A DNA stretch of 25,756 bases. Source: an uncultured Halioglobus sp. GTDB taxonomy: Bacteria; Pseudomonadota; Gammaproteobacteria; Pseudomonadales; Halieaceae. The stretch lies in NCBI GenBank assembly GCA_905480565.1, contig CAJQQW010000021.1, positions 1-25,756 of the forward strand, in the 5' to 3' direction. Position 1 is the first letter of the stretch; every line of letters starts with the position of its first letter. The notes under the pieces were generated by a model, which was not told the origin of the DNA, ran no database searches, and saw nothing but the letters and a program-made list of their open reading frames with translations. This document shows positions 1 to 8,559 of this stretch, in pieces. The position numbers and the translations under genes are program-made.

Positions 1-1478
1 ATCGTCGGTTTACTTTTGCCGAACTCAATGCTCGCTCAAACCGGGTCGCCAATGCACTGCTTGAAGCAGGCATAAAGCCCGGAGACCGGGTTGCGACCCT
101 GTTAAAAAATGGTGTTGAATTTATCGAGACCTATTTTGCGGTAGCAAAAATTGGCGCTGTCTTCGTGCCGCTGAACTGGCGACTGGTCGCAGCTGAGCTC
201 AGCTATATTCTTGGCGATTGCGGCGCAAGGGCACTGGTCTACGATTCAGATTTTGACGACACGGTGAATAAGCTCGCCGAAGGCGAAGCTGACGCGCTCG
301 ATGTCGTGCTTTGGTTGCGCCGGGAAAACGCCGACGGAGGCGCACCGGCATGGGCCACCGACTACGAACAATTAACCGGTGGCACGTGCGCGGACGAACC
401 GCCAGTGGGCGCCTGGGATAATGATAATCTGTTCATCATGTACACCTCCGGTACAACGGGCCGGCCCAAAGGTGTAGTGCATTCTCACGAGGGTATGCTC
501 TGGTCGCAACTCACCAGCATGAGCACCTCCGATATGCGCGACGGGGATCGCTGGTTACTGGCTATGCCCATGTTCCATGTCGGCACTATGAGCCCCGCCT
601 CGTTGCTGGTGCACCGTGGCGGCGGCGGGGTCATTATGCGTGAGCTGGATATCGGCGAAATGTTCCGTTGTATCGAACAGGAAAAGGTCACTATTTTTAT
701 GGCAGTCCCGGCTATGCTGCAGTTTATGCTGGTGGTGCCGGAGCGCAAGGAATGTGATATCTCCTCCGTGCGCTGGATTGCGACCGGCGCAGCGCCGGTG
801 CCAGTTTCCCTGCTGCGAGAATACGAGACGCTGGGTATCCGCATCTGCCAGGCTTATGGCCTCACCGAGTCCTGCGGCCCAGGCACGCTGCTACTGCCGG
901 AAGATGCCGAAGCAAAAGTAGGCTCCTGTGGTAAACCGCAAATGCACACGGAGATAAAGATCGTCGACGGAGAAGGCAACACCATACCCATGGGCTCGAA
1001 GGAAGCCGGAGAGCTGCTTATTACCGGACGCCACATGATGAAAGAGTACTGGAACAAGCCCGAGGCGACGGCCGAAACGCTGAGGGACGGCTGGCTTTAC
1101 ACCGGCGATATCTGCACCTGGGATGCGGACGGTTTCGTCACCGTTTGCGATCGAAAAAAAGACATGATTATTTCCGGCGGCGAGAACATTTACCCAGCGG
1201 AGCTTGAAAACGTCTTGGCTGGCTGCCCCGATGTGCAGGAAGCTGCCGTCATCGGTGTTGCCTCAGAAAAATGGGGAGAAACCCCGCTGGCGTTAATCGT
1301 TCCGGCGCCCGACGCCAAACCTACAGCAGAATCGCTCAAGGCTTACTGCAAGGAAAATCTTGCAAGCTACAAAGTGCCGCAGCTCTTTGAACTGGTGGAT
1401 GCCCTGCCGCGAAATCCGTCCGGTAAACTGCTGAAGCCGGAGCTGCGCGAACGTTTTCCAGGCCCTGCGCCATTCTAG
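1..1478 (+). CDS. Acyl-CoA synthetase (AMP-dependent), 5'-truncated by window edge
   Basis: The gene is open from the left edge; the first full codon is at base 3 and the real start lies outside the window. It activates a carboxylic acid through an acyl-adenylate and transfers it to CoA in the cytoplasm. Visible ANL-superfamily motifs are the phosphate-binding YTSGTTGRPKGVVHSH (around bases 437-487), the GLTES motif, the YTGD adenylate contact, the hinge DRKKDMIISGGENIYPAELE and the C-terminal catalytic lysine in PRNPSGKLLKPELRE. Both the large N-terminal and the small C-terminal domains are present. An internal GTG at 165 could be mistaken for the start, but clear family sequence (RRFTFAELNARSNRVANAL) precedes it. 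It ends 15 bp before the convergent transporter gene. The substrate (fatty, aromatic or steroid side-chain acid) cannot be told from the sequence. Confidence 0.95.
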   Translation, partial: RRFTFAELNARSNRVANALLEAGIKPGDRVATLLKNGVEFIETYFAVAKIGAVFVPLNWRLVAAELSYILGDCGARALVYDSDFDDTVNKLAEGEADALDVVLWLRRENADGGAPAWATDYEQLTGGTCADEPPVGAWDNDNLFIMYTSGTTGRPKGVVHSHEGMLWSQLTSMSTSDMRDGDRWLLAMPMFHVGTMSPASLLVHRGGGGVIMRELDIGEMFRCIEQEKVTIFMAVPAMLQFMLVVPERKECDISSVRWIATGAAPVPVSLLREYETLGIRICQAYGLTESCGPGTLLLPEDAEAKVGSCGKPQMHTEIKIVDGEGNTIPMGSKEAGELLITGRHMMKEYWNKPEATAETLRDGWLYTGDICTWDADGFVTVCDRKKDMIISGGENIYPAELENVLAGCPDVQEAAVIGVASEKWGETPLALIVPAPDAKPTAESLKAYCKENLASYKVPQLFELVDALPRNPSGKLLKPELRERFPGPAPF

Positions 1479-1480
1479 AA

Positions 1481-1502
1481 AACGAGACAAAACCTACTCG
1501 TT
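1481..1502. terminator. Possible weak bidirectional stem-loop between convergent genes
   Basis: A perfect 6-bp inverted repeat (AACGAG at 1481-1486 and CTCGTT at 1497-1502) with a 10-nt loop sits between the convergent synthetase and transporter genes and overlaps the last codons of the transporter. No clear T-tract follows, so its role as a terminator is an inference from position. Confidence 0.25.
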
Positions 1503-2915
1503 CGGTACTCTCTCCAGGAGTCTCAGACGGATTTGCGCTAAATCTTCCCGTGTCATGCGCACTTTGAAATAGAACGCACCACCCACCAACGCCATGCCTC
1601 CCGTGAGGACAATGGTGAACCAACCCAGCTGTTGTAATACTTCTGCCGCCACTAAGCCCGGTTCAAGACCCGGACTCAGCCCGACAAGGTCAATCACCAC
1701 CCCTGCCAGCATCGCACCAAGACCTGTTGTCGCTTTCAAAAGGAAGGCTCCCGCGGCAAAAAACACGCCCTCCTGCCGCCTACCCGTCGCCAGTTCCTGC
1801 TCGTCGAGCAGATCTGCCGTGAGTGACGCGGTGACTACATTTAGGGTGACTAACGCGAATACGCCAACACCGGTACTGCCCAGAACCCAGAGATAAATCA
1901 GTGTGGCTCCGTTAGGCGGCAAAAAACCCAGCAGGCGCGCGCCCAGCGAAATAAAGACATTCAGCGCGAGCAATATACAGGCGGCCAACAGCATACGCGG
2001 CTTGTCTACACGCTGTCCTATCCGCGCCAACACACCGAAGCCCAGCAGGGTTGCAATGAAAGTGGGTATTACCATACCTGCCAGCTGATCAGTGGAGAGC
2101 TCCCAAAAATAAGTCCCGATATAGAGCGACAGCGTAGCGTAGACACCCGCGGCGATACCGAAGGCGAGTCCGGCGCAGGTCACGAGCAAGAATTTACGGT
2201 TACTGAACGCTACACGCATATCCGTTATGGGCCGCAGAAAACTGAAGGGCGCATCATCCGCGCTTGCCTGCGGCAGGTGCGCGATAGTCGAGCGCGTACC
2301 CAGCACGCAGATAACAACAGTAACGCCGGCTAGTACGGCCGACAACACACCGTACTCGACGTAGTTAGCCTGCACCAGACGACCGTCGACATCACTATTG
2401 GACTGGAATATCACGGCAAAACCGATGGCCGGCATCAACATGCCCGCCAGCCACGCCATCGTTACCCGCGCCTTGGCAATGATCGTGCGCTCATCGTAGT
2501 CGGCGGATAACTCTGCCCCCATAGCACTGTAAGGAATGAAGTAAATCGTGAGAAACGTGCGTAACAGGATTGAGACACCCAGCAACCAGATGAAGGTTCC
2601 CATTTGCTCCAGATCGTCCGGAGGGTTGAACAACGCAAGAAATAGCAGGGCTGTGGGTAGACCGCCTGCGACAAGCAGTGGATGACGACGACCCCAGCGC
2701 GTGCGCAGGGTATCGGACCAGCTGCCCACCACCGGGTCCGAGATGGCATCCCAGGTAAGCGCAACAAACATCGCCAACCCAGTCAGCGTGCCACTCAAAC
2801 CCAGCACCTGCGTATAATAAAAGACAACGAAGTTGACGAAGGCCGCATCTTTCACCGAAAAAGGCATATTGCCAATAGCATAAGACCATTTTTCGAAACC
2901 AGTTAACTTGCGCAT
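1494..2915 (-). CDS. GPH-family (MelB-like) MFS transporter
   Basis: A 473-residue polytopic inner-membrane protein of about 12 hydrophobic segments. It resembles the glycoside-pentoside-hexuronide:cation symporter family. The N-terminus is typical of that family (MRKLTGFEKWSYAIGNM), followed by DPVVGSWSDTLRTRWGRR, the conserved loop between helices 2 and 3. The reading frame stays open 89 codons further upstream. That extension runs under the divergent PQQ dehydrogenase gene and has no membrane-protein character, so I chose the ATG at 2913-2915, which has GAGGGC just upstream. It probably imports a glycoside or similar organic solute with Na+ or H+. The family also includes transporters for non-sugar solutes in marine bacteria. 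It is divergent from the PQQ operon across about 180 bp, so shared control is possible. It overlaps no neighbour. Confidence 0.9.
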   Translation of the reverse strand: MRKLTGFEKWSYAIGNMPFSVKDAAFVNFVVFYYTQVLGLSGTLTGLAMFVALTWDAISDPVVGSWSDTLRTRWGRRHPLLVAGGLPTALLFLALFNPPDDLEQMGTFIWLLGVSILLRTFLTIYFIPYSAMGAELSADYDERTIIAKARVTMAWLAGMLMPAIGFAVIFQSNSDVDGRLVQANYVEYGVLSAVLAGVTVVICVLGTRSTIAHLPQASADDAPFSFLRPITDMRVAFSNRKFLLVTCAGLAFGIAAGVYATLSLYIGTYFWELSTDQLAGMVIPTFIATLLGFGVLARIGQRVDKPRMLLAACILLALNVFISLGARLLGFLPPNGATLIYLWVLGSTGVGVFALVTLNVVTASLTADLLDEQELATGRRQEGVFFAAGAFLLKATTGLGAMLAGVVIDLVGLSPGLEPGLVAAEVLQQLGWFTIVLTGGMALVGGAFYFKVRMTREDLAQIRLRLLERVPNE

Positions 2916-2997
2916 GCAGTGCCCTCGCCGACCGCATTCGTTATGGTCATCGGCTTTATGGAAGAGGAATAGAACAGGCCAGCCAGTCGACCACATT

Positions 2998-3006
2998 AAG
3001 GAGGTG
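2998..3006 (+). promoter_or_regulatory. Orphan Shine-Dalgarno-like sequence in the divergent intergenic region
   Basis: AAGGAGGTG is a near-perfect anti-16S match. It lies about 90 bases before the chosen start of the PQQ dehydrogenase, with no start codon 5-10 bases downstream. The nearest in-frame alternative start is GTG at 3028, too far for this site. It may be chance, or it may mark a lost or very short leader peptide. Confidence 0.25.
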
Positions 3007-3093
3007 CAGTCAAAGCGCGCACGACACGTGCAAGCCAGTTCTGACCTGAGCAGCCTATTTGTGGGCAGCCTCGACACAGGGTACATTAGCCGC

Positions 3094-5055
3094 ATGCACA
3101 CCTTCCGAAGCAGCAAACTCTTCGCGCCCCTGTTGTCAGCCATTGTTGCGACCGCTCTATCTGCCTGCCTGCCAGAAACCATTCATGAACCTCCCCCCGG
3201 AGTGACCGCCGGCTGGCCGGCCTACGGCGCCACACCAGGAGGCACGCACTTTTCGCGCGCCAACCAGATTACCCCGGATAATGTCGCCAGCCTTGAGGTC
3301 GCCTGGCATCACCGTTCCGGTGACTATCGCGAGGCGCGCAAATCCGGCGCCAGCAGCCTCGCGCAAAGCTCCATGCAGGTCACACCGATTCTGGTCGACG
3401 ACAGACTGTATTACTGCTCGCCCTTTAATCGCGTTATTTCGCTGGACGCAGAAACCGGTGAGGAACTCTGGGCCTTCGACCCAAAAGTGAACATGGACAA
3501 CCACCCTGTGCTGACCCACTGCCGCGGCGTCAGCAGCTGGCGCTCTGGTAACGAGGGGTTTTGTGAGCACCGCATCTTCGCCGGCACCATGGATGCACGC
3601 CTCATTGCCCTCGATGCGAATACCGGTAAACCCTGTCCTGATTTTGGCGAAGCCGGTGAAATCGATACCAGTGAGGGCATGTCTGAACACCAACCGGCGG
3701 AATACGGCATTACCTCTCCCCCTGCAATTTTGGGTGACAAAGTCATCACCGGGTCCATGGTACTGGACAACCAACGCACCGATTCACCGGGGGGAATTGT
3801 GCGAGCCTACAATGCACGCAGCGGCGAACTGGAGTGGGCATTCAACCCGGTCCCGCCCGGCGGGTCAGAGCGTAACGAAGACGGCACCTGGCGCAGCGGC
3901 ACCACCAATGTCTGGTCCATCATCTCGGTAGACGAGGCCCGCGGGTTGGTGTTCCTACCCACGGGGAACACCACTCCTGACTATTTCGGTGGCCACCGCA
4001 AGGGCCTAGACTATTACTCCAGCTCCGTCGTGGCGCTCCAGGGTGATAGTGGCGAGATCGCCTGGCATTACCAATTGGTGCACCACGACCTGTGGGATTA
4101 CGATACACCCGCGCAGCCCACGCTGGTCGATCTCCTGGTAGACGAGAAAATAATACCGGTCGTTGTGCAAGTCACAAAAATGGGTATGACCTTCGTTCTC
4201 CACAGGGAAACGGGGCAGCCAGTGTGGCCGGTCGAAGAGCGGCCTGTGCCGCAGGAGGGGGCGGTCCCGGAGGAGTACCTTGCACCGACACAGCCCTTTC
4301 CCAGCCATATTCCTCCACTTATCAAAGGTGCCTATAGCGCCGATGCGGCATGGGGCTTGACCTTTTGGGACCGCAACGCGTGCAGGGACAAGATCGCCGG
4401 CATGCGCAACGACGGCATCTACACGCCCCCCTCTCTGCAGGGCAGCGTGAACTACCCCAGCAATGCCGGTGGGAATAACTGGGGGTCACCCGCCATCAAT
4501 CCTGATACCGGCGTCATGGTGGTGTTCACCAACCGACTCGCCAGCACGGGCAAGCTGATTCCCCGTGAAGCATGCGAAGACAACCTGCAAGCACAGACCG
4601 GCACACCCTATTGCGTAGAGACCAATTGGATCACCTCGCCACTGGGGCTGCCGTGCAGCGCACCGCCCTGGGGCACACTGGATGCGATCAACCTGTCCAG
4701 CGGGGAAACCTTGTGGAGCGTGCCGTTGGGCACCACGCGCGACATGGCGCCCTTCCCCTTCTGGTGGATAGCGGGTTTGCCCGGGATGGCGGCCCCCATG
4801 ATAACCACCTCGGGGCTGATCTTTTCCGGCATTTCCAACGAACATGCGCTGCGCGCCTTTAGTGTAGAGACGGGCAAGGAGCTGTGGCAGGGCGAGCTTC
4901 CCACGGCCGCCAACGCGCTGCCCATGACTTACCAGATCAGGCCTGGCGGTAAGCAATATGTAGTGATCGCCGCGGGAGGCCACTGGAGTGGCGGTGCACC
5001 ACCGGGAGACCATATCATTGCTTTTGCCCTGCCGGATCAGGCCCCGCAACATTAG
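3094..5055 (+). CDS. PQQ-dependent dehydrogenase, predicted lipoprotein
   Basis: A 653-residue quinoprotein that would oxidise an alcohol or sugar in the periplasm and pass electrons on through PQQ. The start at 3094 gives a signal peptide ending in a lipobox (L-S-A-C, Cys25), so the protein should be membrane-tethered. The rest is an eight-bladed propeller. Repeated tryptophan-docking motifs are visible: TGEELWAF, SGELEWAF, SGEIAWHY, TGQPVWPV, SGETLWSV and TGKELWQG. The hallmark WHYQLVHHDLWDYD resembles membrane-type glucose dehydrogenases and related enzymes. There is no N-terminal multi-helix anchor as in Gcd and no C-terminal cytochrome c domain. Electrons must therefore go to a separate carrier, perhaps the downstream membrane proteins. 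The ribosome-binding site is weak (AGGG about 12 bases upstream), so the start is less certain than the identity. It is the first gene of a seven-gene operon. The substrate is unknown. Confidence 0.93.
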   Translation: MHTFRSSKLFAPLLSAIVATALSACLPETIHEPPPGVTAGWPAYGATPGGTHFSRANQITPDNVASLEVAWHHRSGDYREARKSGASSLAQSSMQVTPILVDDRLYYCSPFNRVISLDAETGEELWAFDPKVNMDNHPVLTHCRGVSSWRSGNEGFCEHRIFAGTMDARLIALDANTGKPCPDFGEAGEIDTSEGMSEHQPAEYGITSPPAILGDKVITGSMVLDNQRTDSPGGIVRAYNARSGELEWAFNPVPPGGSERNEDGTWRSGTTNVWSIISVDEARGLVFLPTGNTTPDYFGGHRKGLDYYSSSVVALQGDSGEIAWHYQLVHHDLWDYDTPAQPTLVDLLVDEKIIPVVVQVTKMGMTFVLHRETGQPVWPVEERPVPQEGAVPEEYLAPTQPFPSHIPPLIKGAYSADAAWGLTFWDRNACRDKIAGMRNDGIYTPPSLQGSVNYPSNAGGNNWGSPAINPDTGVMVVFTNRLASTGKLIPREACEDNLQAQTGTPYCVETNWITSPLGLPCSAPPWGTLDAINLSSGETLWSVPLGTTRDMAPFPFWWIAGLPGMAAPMITTSGLIFSGISNEHALRAFSVETGKELWQGELPTAANALPMTYQIRPGGKQYVVIAAGGHWSGGAPPGDHIIAFALPDQAPQH

Positions 5056-5074
5056 ATCACACGAAGGAGAGATT

Positions 5075-5911
5075 ATGGCACCGTCCCGCTTACTTGCGCC
5101 TTTATGCATGGCCTTGTGCAGTCTGATTGCGAGCCACGCACTGGCCTATGAACCACCACGCACCGCAGGCGGCAAGGTCAACTTCAGTGGCGTGTGGCAG
5201 GTACTCAATACTGCCAATGATTCGCTGGAAGCGCAGCCGGGACGCGCCGCTCAGGTGTTGCGCGAGGGGCCTGCCGTGCCCGTTCCGGTAAAAGAACTCG
5301 TCGCGCTGGGAGCCACAGGTGCCATTCCCCCGAGCATCGGGGTTGTCGAGGGCGATGTGATTCCCTACCGCGACGATGCGCTCGCGCAGCGCGAGGAAAA
5401 CCGCGCGAACTGGATTACCGCCGACCCGGAGGTGCGCTGTTATCTGCCCGGCATTCCAAGAGCAAATTATATGCCCCACCCTTTCAAGATTGCACACAAT
5501 GACGACAGCCTTTTTTTCAACTACGCCTATGCCGGTGCGGTGCGCAACGTCGCACTTGCGGACCCCGGTCCCGCGCCCTTGGACTCATGGATGGGTCAGT
5601 CCTGGGCACGCTGGGAGGGCGATACACTGGTTATCGAAACCACCGGCTTTAACGATCGCACCTGGTTCGATCGTTCGGGCAATTACCACTCCGATAAGCT
5701 GAAAGTCATCGAGCGCTTCACCCGCACCAGTGATCACACCATAGACTACTCCGCCACAATGGAAGACCCCAATGTATTTACCCAGCCCTGGACGATCCGT
5801 ATGCCCCTGTACCGACGCGTCGGGAGAGATGAGATCATGCTGCAATTTAATTGCGTGGAGTACGTCGAAGAAATGATGTATGGCCACCTACGCAAAGAAC
5901 CTCTGGATTGA
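5075..5911 (+). CDS. Secreted protein of unknown function with WEGDTLVIET motif (paralogue 1)
   Basis: A 278-residue protein with a Sec signal peptide, predicted to be cut after HALA (residue 24). The start at 5075 is set by a strong AAGGAGA at 5064-5070; the frame is open upstream into the previous gene. I recognise a widespread but uncharacterised family of exported proteins with a WEGDTLVIET core followed by GFND-TWFD, an ERFTR segment and an EDPNVFTQPW segment near the C-terminus. The next gene carries the same core and is a diverged paralogue. This copy ends with an NCVEY segment where the other has YACHEGNYGL. It lies 19 bp after the PQQ dehydrogenase, so co-transcription is very likely. 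A role with the PQQ enzyme in the periplasm is inferred from context only. Confidence 0.85.
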   Translation: MAPSRLLAPLCMALCSLIASHALAYEPPRTAGGKVNFSGVWQVLNTANDSLEAQPGRAAQVLREGPAVPVPVKELVALGATGAIPPSIGVVEGDVIPYRDDALAQREENRANWITADPEVRCYLPGIPRANYMPHPFKIAHNDDSLFFNYAYAGAVRNVALADPGPAPLDSWMGQSWARWEGDTLVIETTGFNDRTWFDRSGNYHSDKLKVIERFTRTSDHTIDYSATMEDPNVFTQPWTIRMPLYRRVGRDEIMLQFNCVEYVEEMMYGHLRKEPLD

Positions 5912-5922
5912 GGAGCGACAGC

Positions 5923-6903
5923 ATGAAGAGAGCACGCTTTACCTGCCTGTTAATATTGGTGCACGCCATAACGGCAAGCGCCGCCGAGGACACATTACCG
6001 CGCATGCCCTGGGGCGACCCGGACCTACAGGGTATCTGGAGCAACGCCACCGTCACCACGCTGACGCGGCCCGATGAGGTCGAAAAGCTGATACTGACGG
6101 AAGCCGAGGCCACGGCAGTAGAGAAATATGGCATGTTTGGAGAAGAGGCACGCCGCGAAATCGACAACCTCCCGGAGGGCGATCTGAAAGCCGGAGGCAA
6201 CGTCGGTGGCTACAATGCAGCCTGGATAGATGCAGGCACTCGCGTACTGCGCGTGCGAGGAGAACCCCGAAGTTCGATTATTACAGAGCCGCAAGATGGA
6301 CAGATACCCTACACGCTGCTGGGGCGCGGCCGCTTTTACTGGCAGGGCTTTAAGTGGATGACCCGTCACGACAACCCGGAAGAACGCCCCGACGGTGAGC
6401 GCTGTATTGTGGGATTTGGATCCACCGGCGGCCCACCCATGCTGCCCGTGTTATACAACAATCACTACCAGTTTGTGCAGACACCCAGCGAGATGCTCAT
6501 CCTGGTGGAAATGAGTCATAACGTGCGCACCATCCGACTGGACAGCGAACACTTGCCAGAGGCCGTAAGACCGTGGCTAGGAGATTCCATCGGCCACTGG
6601 GAAGGCGACACCCTGGTTGTGCGCACCACCCAGTTCCACCCGCAACAGAACCTGCGCGCCGCCATCAAGCATCAGGTCTACATGACTAGCGACAGTGTTG
6701 TAGAAGAGCGCTTTACCCGCATAAACGAGCGGGAAATCCTCTACCAATTTACTGTCACCGACGACAGTATCTATACGCAACCCTGGCGCGGCGAGATGAC
6801 CCTGAGAACTGCGCAGGGGCCTATCTATGAATACGCCTGCCACGAGGGCAACTACGGCTTACCCAATATCCTGGCCGGCGCGCGCCAGGCAGAGAAGGAG
6901 TAA
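5923..6903 (+). CDS. Secreted protein of unknown function with WEGDTLVVRT motif (paralogue 2)
   Basis: A 326-residue exported protein with a signal peptide probably cut after ASA (residue 20). AGGAG at 5911-5915 fixes the ATG at 5923; the frame extends upstream inside the previous gene and that part is not used. The N-terminus has the MPWGDPDLQGIWSN segment typical of this exported family. The C-terminal half has WEGDTLVVRT, EERFTR, QFTVTDDSIYTQPW and EYACHEGNYGLPNIL. It is homologous to the preceding gene over the C-terminal half but longer at the N-terminus. It follows that gene by 11 bp. The function is unknown. The position suggests a partner or accessory of the PQQ enzyme. Confidence 0.85.
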   Translation: MKRARFTCLLILVHAITASAAEDTLPRMPWGDPDLQGIWSNATVTTLTRPDEVEKLILTEAEATAVEKYGMFGEEARREIDNLPEGDLKAGGNVGGYNAAWIDAGTRVLRVRGEPRSSIITEPQDGQIPYTLLGRGRFYWQGFKWMTRHDNPEERPDGERCIVGFGSTGGPPMLPVLYNNHYQFVQTPSEMLILVEMSHNVRTIRLDSEHLPEAVRPWLGDSIGHWEGDTLVVRTTQFHPQQNLRAAIKHQVYMTSDSVVEERFTRINEREILYQFTVTDDSIYTQPWRGEMTLRTAQGPIYEYACHEGNYGLPNILAGARQAEKE

Positions 6904-6906
6904 CTT

Positions 6907-7347
6907 ATGCGTTATATCCATTACGCCCTTTACCTGGCACTGCCGTTGGCGGCAATGCAATCATGGCAGGTGCTTGCGCATCACGCCTTCTCGGCCGAGT
7001 TCGACAAGGACGCGCCAGTCACACTGGAGGGCAAGGTCACCAAGATCGAATGGATCAATCCCCATGCCTGGATACACCTGGACGTGATCGGTGAAAACGG
7101 CGAGGCTGTTGCCTGGATGGTCGAGGGCGGCACACCCAATACACTGCTGCGAAGTGGTATTCATAAAAACTCATTGCCCATCGACAGCGAAATCATCGTT
7201 CGCGGCTACCGGGCCAATGACAAAACCTGTGAACCGGCCTGCAAGGCCAACGGCCGCGATCTTACTTTCGCCGATGGCCGCAAGGTGTTCATGGGCTCAT
7301 CGGGCACCGGTGCGCCACGTGATGGCGCCGACCCACGAGACCGCTGA
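6907..7347 (+). CDS. DUF6152-like secreted protein with predicted N-terminal His-His
   Basis: A 146-residue exported protein starting 6 bases after AAGGAG (6895-6900). The signal peptide is predicted to be cut after VLA (residue 24), so the mature chain would begin HHAFSAEFDKD. This start and the TLEGKVTKIEWINPHAWIHL segment (His53 and His57) match my recollection of the DUF6152 family of small periplasmic beta proteins. A mature chain starting with histidine plus conserved internal histidines is what copper 'histidine brace' proteins need; this is an inference, not a known property of the family. A CEPAC cysteine pair lies near the C-terminus. It sits 3 bp after the previous stop and 2 bp before the next start, in the middle of the PQQ operon. 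Confidence 0.8.
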   Translation: MRYIHYALYLALPLAAMQSWQVLAHHAFSAEFDKDAPVTLEGKVTKIEWINPHAWIHLDVIGENGEAVAWMVEGGTPNTLLRSGIHKNSLPIDSEIIVRGYRANDKTCEPACKANGRDLTFADGRKVFMGSSGTGAPRDGADPRDR

Positions 7348-7349
7348 GC

Positions 7350-7940
7350 GTGTTCGTCAACAGCATGTCCGTAAATCAAATGATCTACGATTTTGCTGTG
7401 TGGCTGGATACGCACAGCCCCAGTACAGCCCTGCACGAATCCTTCTACATGTACAACTGGATAGAGAGCACGCACGTACTGGCACTGATGATCAGCCTTG
7501 GCATGTTGTTCCTGATCGACTTGAGAATGCTGGGACTGGCACTGCCGGACATTCCCGCGTCGACACTTGCCCAACGGCTGAGTCTGCCCATGCTGGCGGG
7601 TTTTGGCGTCATGTTCGTTACTGGCCTCATGCTGTTTTATGCCATCCCCGTGCGCACCTCTCAGAGTCTCTGGTTCCGCATCAAGATCATACTGTTAATC
7701 GCGGCAGCGATTAACGCTTGGCTGTTTCATCGCCGTCTGCGGGCGGCGGGCGCAGATTGGGATACGATGCGAAAAGCACCGCGCCCACTGCAATGGGGGG
7801 CAGGATTGTCCCTGTTATTCTGGGCGCTGATCGTAATCTGCGGGCGCCTCATCGCCTACGACTGGTTCGATTGCAGAACCTCACCCATCGAGCCCATTGC
7901 CAGCGTGGCGGGCTGCCTCATTGATCAGGCGCAATTTTGA
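7350..7940 (+). CDS. Integral membrane protein (paralogue A, DUF6644-like)
   Basis: A 196-residue inner-membrane protein with four to five hydrophobic helices. I recognise the general type (DUF6644-like) but no function is known to me. Landmarks are ESTHVLALMI in the first helix, DLRMLGL after the second, VTGLMLFY, WFRIKIILLI, and CGRLIAYDW at the last helix. The next gene shares the same order of landmarks, so the two are tandem paralogues. The GTG at 7350 follows the previous stop by two bases. An ATG at 7365 (MSVNQMIYDF) is an equally plausible start because neither has a strong ribosome-binding site. The conserved histidine near the first helix could hold a haem, which would suit an electron path from the PQQ enzyme, but this is speculative. 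Confidence 0.82.
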   Translation: MFVNSMSVNQMIYDFAVWLDTHSPSTALHESFYMYNWIESTHVLALMISLGMLFLIDLRMLGLALPDIPASTLAQRLSLPMLAGFGVMFVTGLMLFYAIPVRTSQSLWFRIKIILLIAAAINAWLFHRRLRAAGADWDTMRKAPRPLQWGAGLSLLFWALIVICGRLIAYDWFDCRTSPIEPIASVAGCLIDQAQF

Positions 7941-7965
7941 CATACGCAGCCGCGAGACCGACACG

Positions 7966-8550
7966 ATGAGCGCCTTGGCGAAATACTACTACCCACGATC
8001 TCTCGCCGTAATTGCGCTGCTGGGGGCGGGCCTGTGGCTTGCACTGGGTGAGACCCGGTTGGTGTGGTGGTCCGCCCTGCTGCCCTTATTTGAGTGGATG
8101 GAGAGCACCGTCTTCGGTGTCATCGGACAGACCTGGGGTGCAGCCTTTGCCACCGTGCAGGCAATTCACTTGCTCGGCATGGCCTTGCTGGGCGGCAGTG
8201 TGGTGGTGGCTGACGGCCGCCTACTCGGCCTGCTGCTTACCGATTCGCCCGCGTCGGAGGTGCAGGACCAATGCCACCGGTTGTTTATCTGGGCGCTGTT
8301 TTTGACCATCGCGACCGGCATTTTCATGGCCTGCGGCGTAGCCATCAAGATCTATTATCTCAATGTCTTCTGGTACAAGATGCTGGCACTGTCCGGGGGC
8401 GTCGCCTTCGTCTATGGAATCCGCCGTCCACTGCTGCGACAGGGGCTGGACTCTATTCATCCACGCATTGTGAAACTGGTCGCAGTGGCGTCACTGATGC
8501 TGTGGTTCACTGTAGCGGCTACTGGTCGCTGGATCGGTTTTTCAGGCTAG
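7966..8550 (+). CDS. Integral membrane protein (paralogue B, DUF6644-like)
   Basis: A 194-residue inner-membrane protein with an extra N-terminal helix compared with the preceding paralogue. Matching landmarks are QAIHLLGMALLGG, DGRLLGLLL, IATGIFMACG, FWYKMLALSG and ATGRWIGFSG. The ATG at 7966 gives a positively charged N-terminus (MSALAKYYYPR) and is preferred over the upstream extension, which overlaps the previous gene in another frame. There are 25 bp between the two genes. The common landmark order strongly suggests a duplicated gene and possibly a heterodimer. The function is unknown. A membrane electron-transfer or anchoring role for the PQQ enzyme is an inference from the operon. Confidence 0.82.
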   Translation: MSALAKYYYPRSLAVIALLGAGLWLALGETRLVWWSALLPLFEWMESTVFGVIGQTWGAAFATVQAIHLLGMALLGGSVVVADGRLLGLLLTDSPASEVQDQCHRLFIWALFLTIATGIFMACGVAIKIYYLNVFWYKMLALSGGVAFVYGIRRPLLRQGLDSIHPRIVKLVAVASLMLWFTVAATGRWIGFSG

Positions 8551-8559
8551 GGTTTTCAG

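Noticed and set aside
2916..3182. An 89-codon N-terminal extension of the transporter
   Set aside because: It overlaps the divergent PQQ gene, has no membrane character, and the family N-terminus begins exactly at the internal ATG at 2915.
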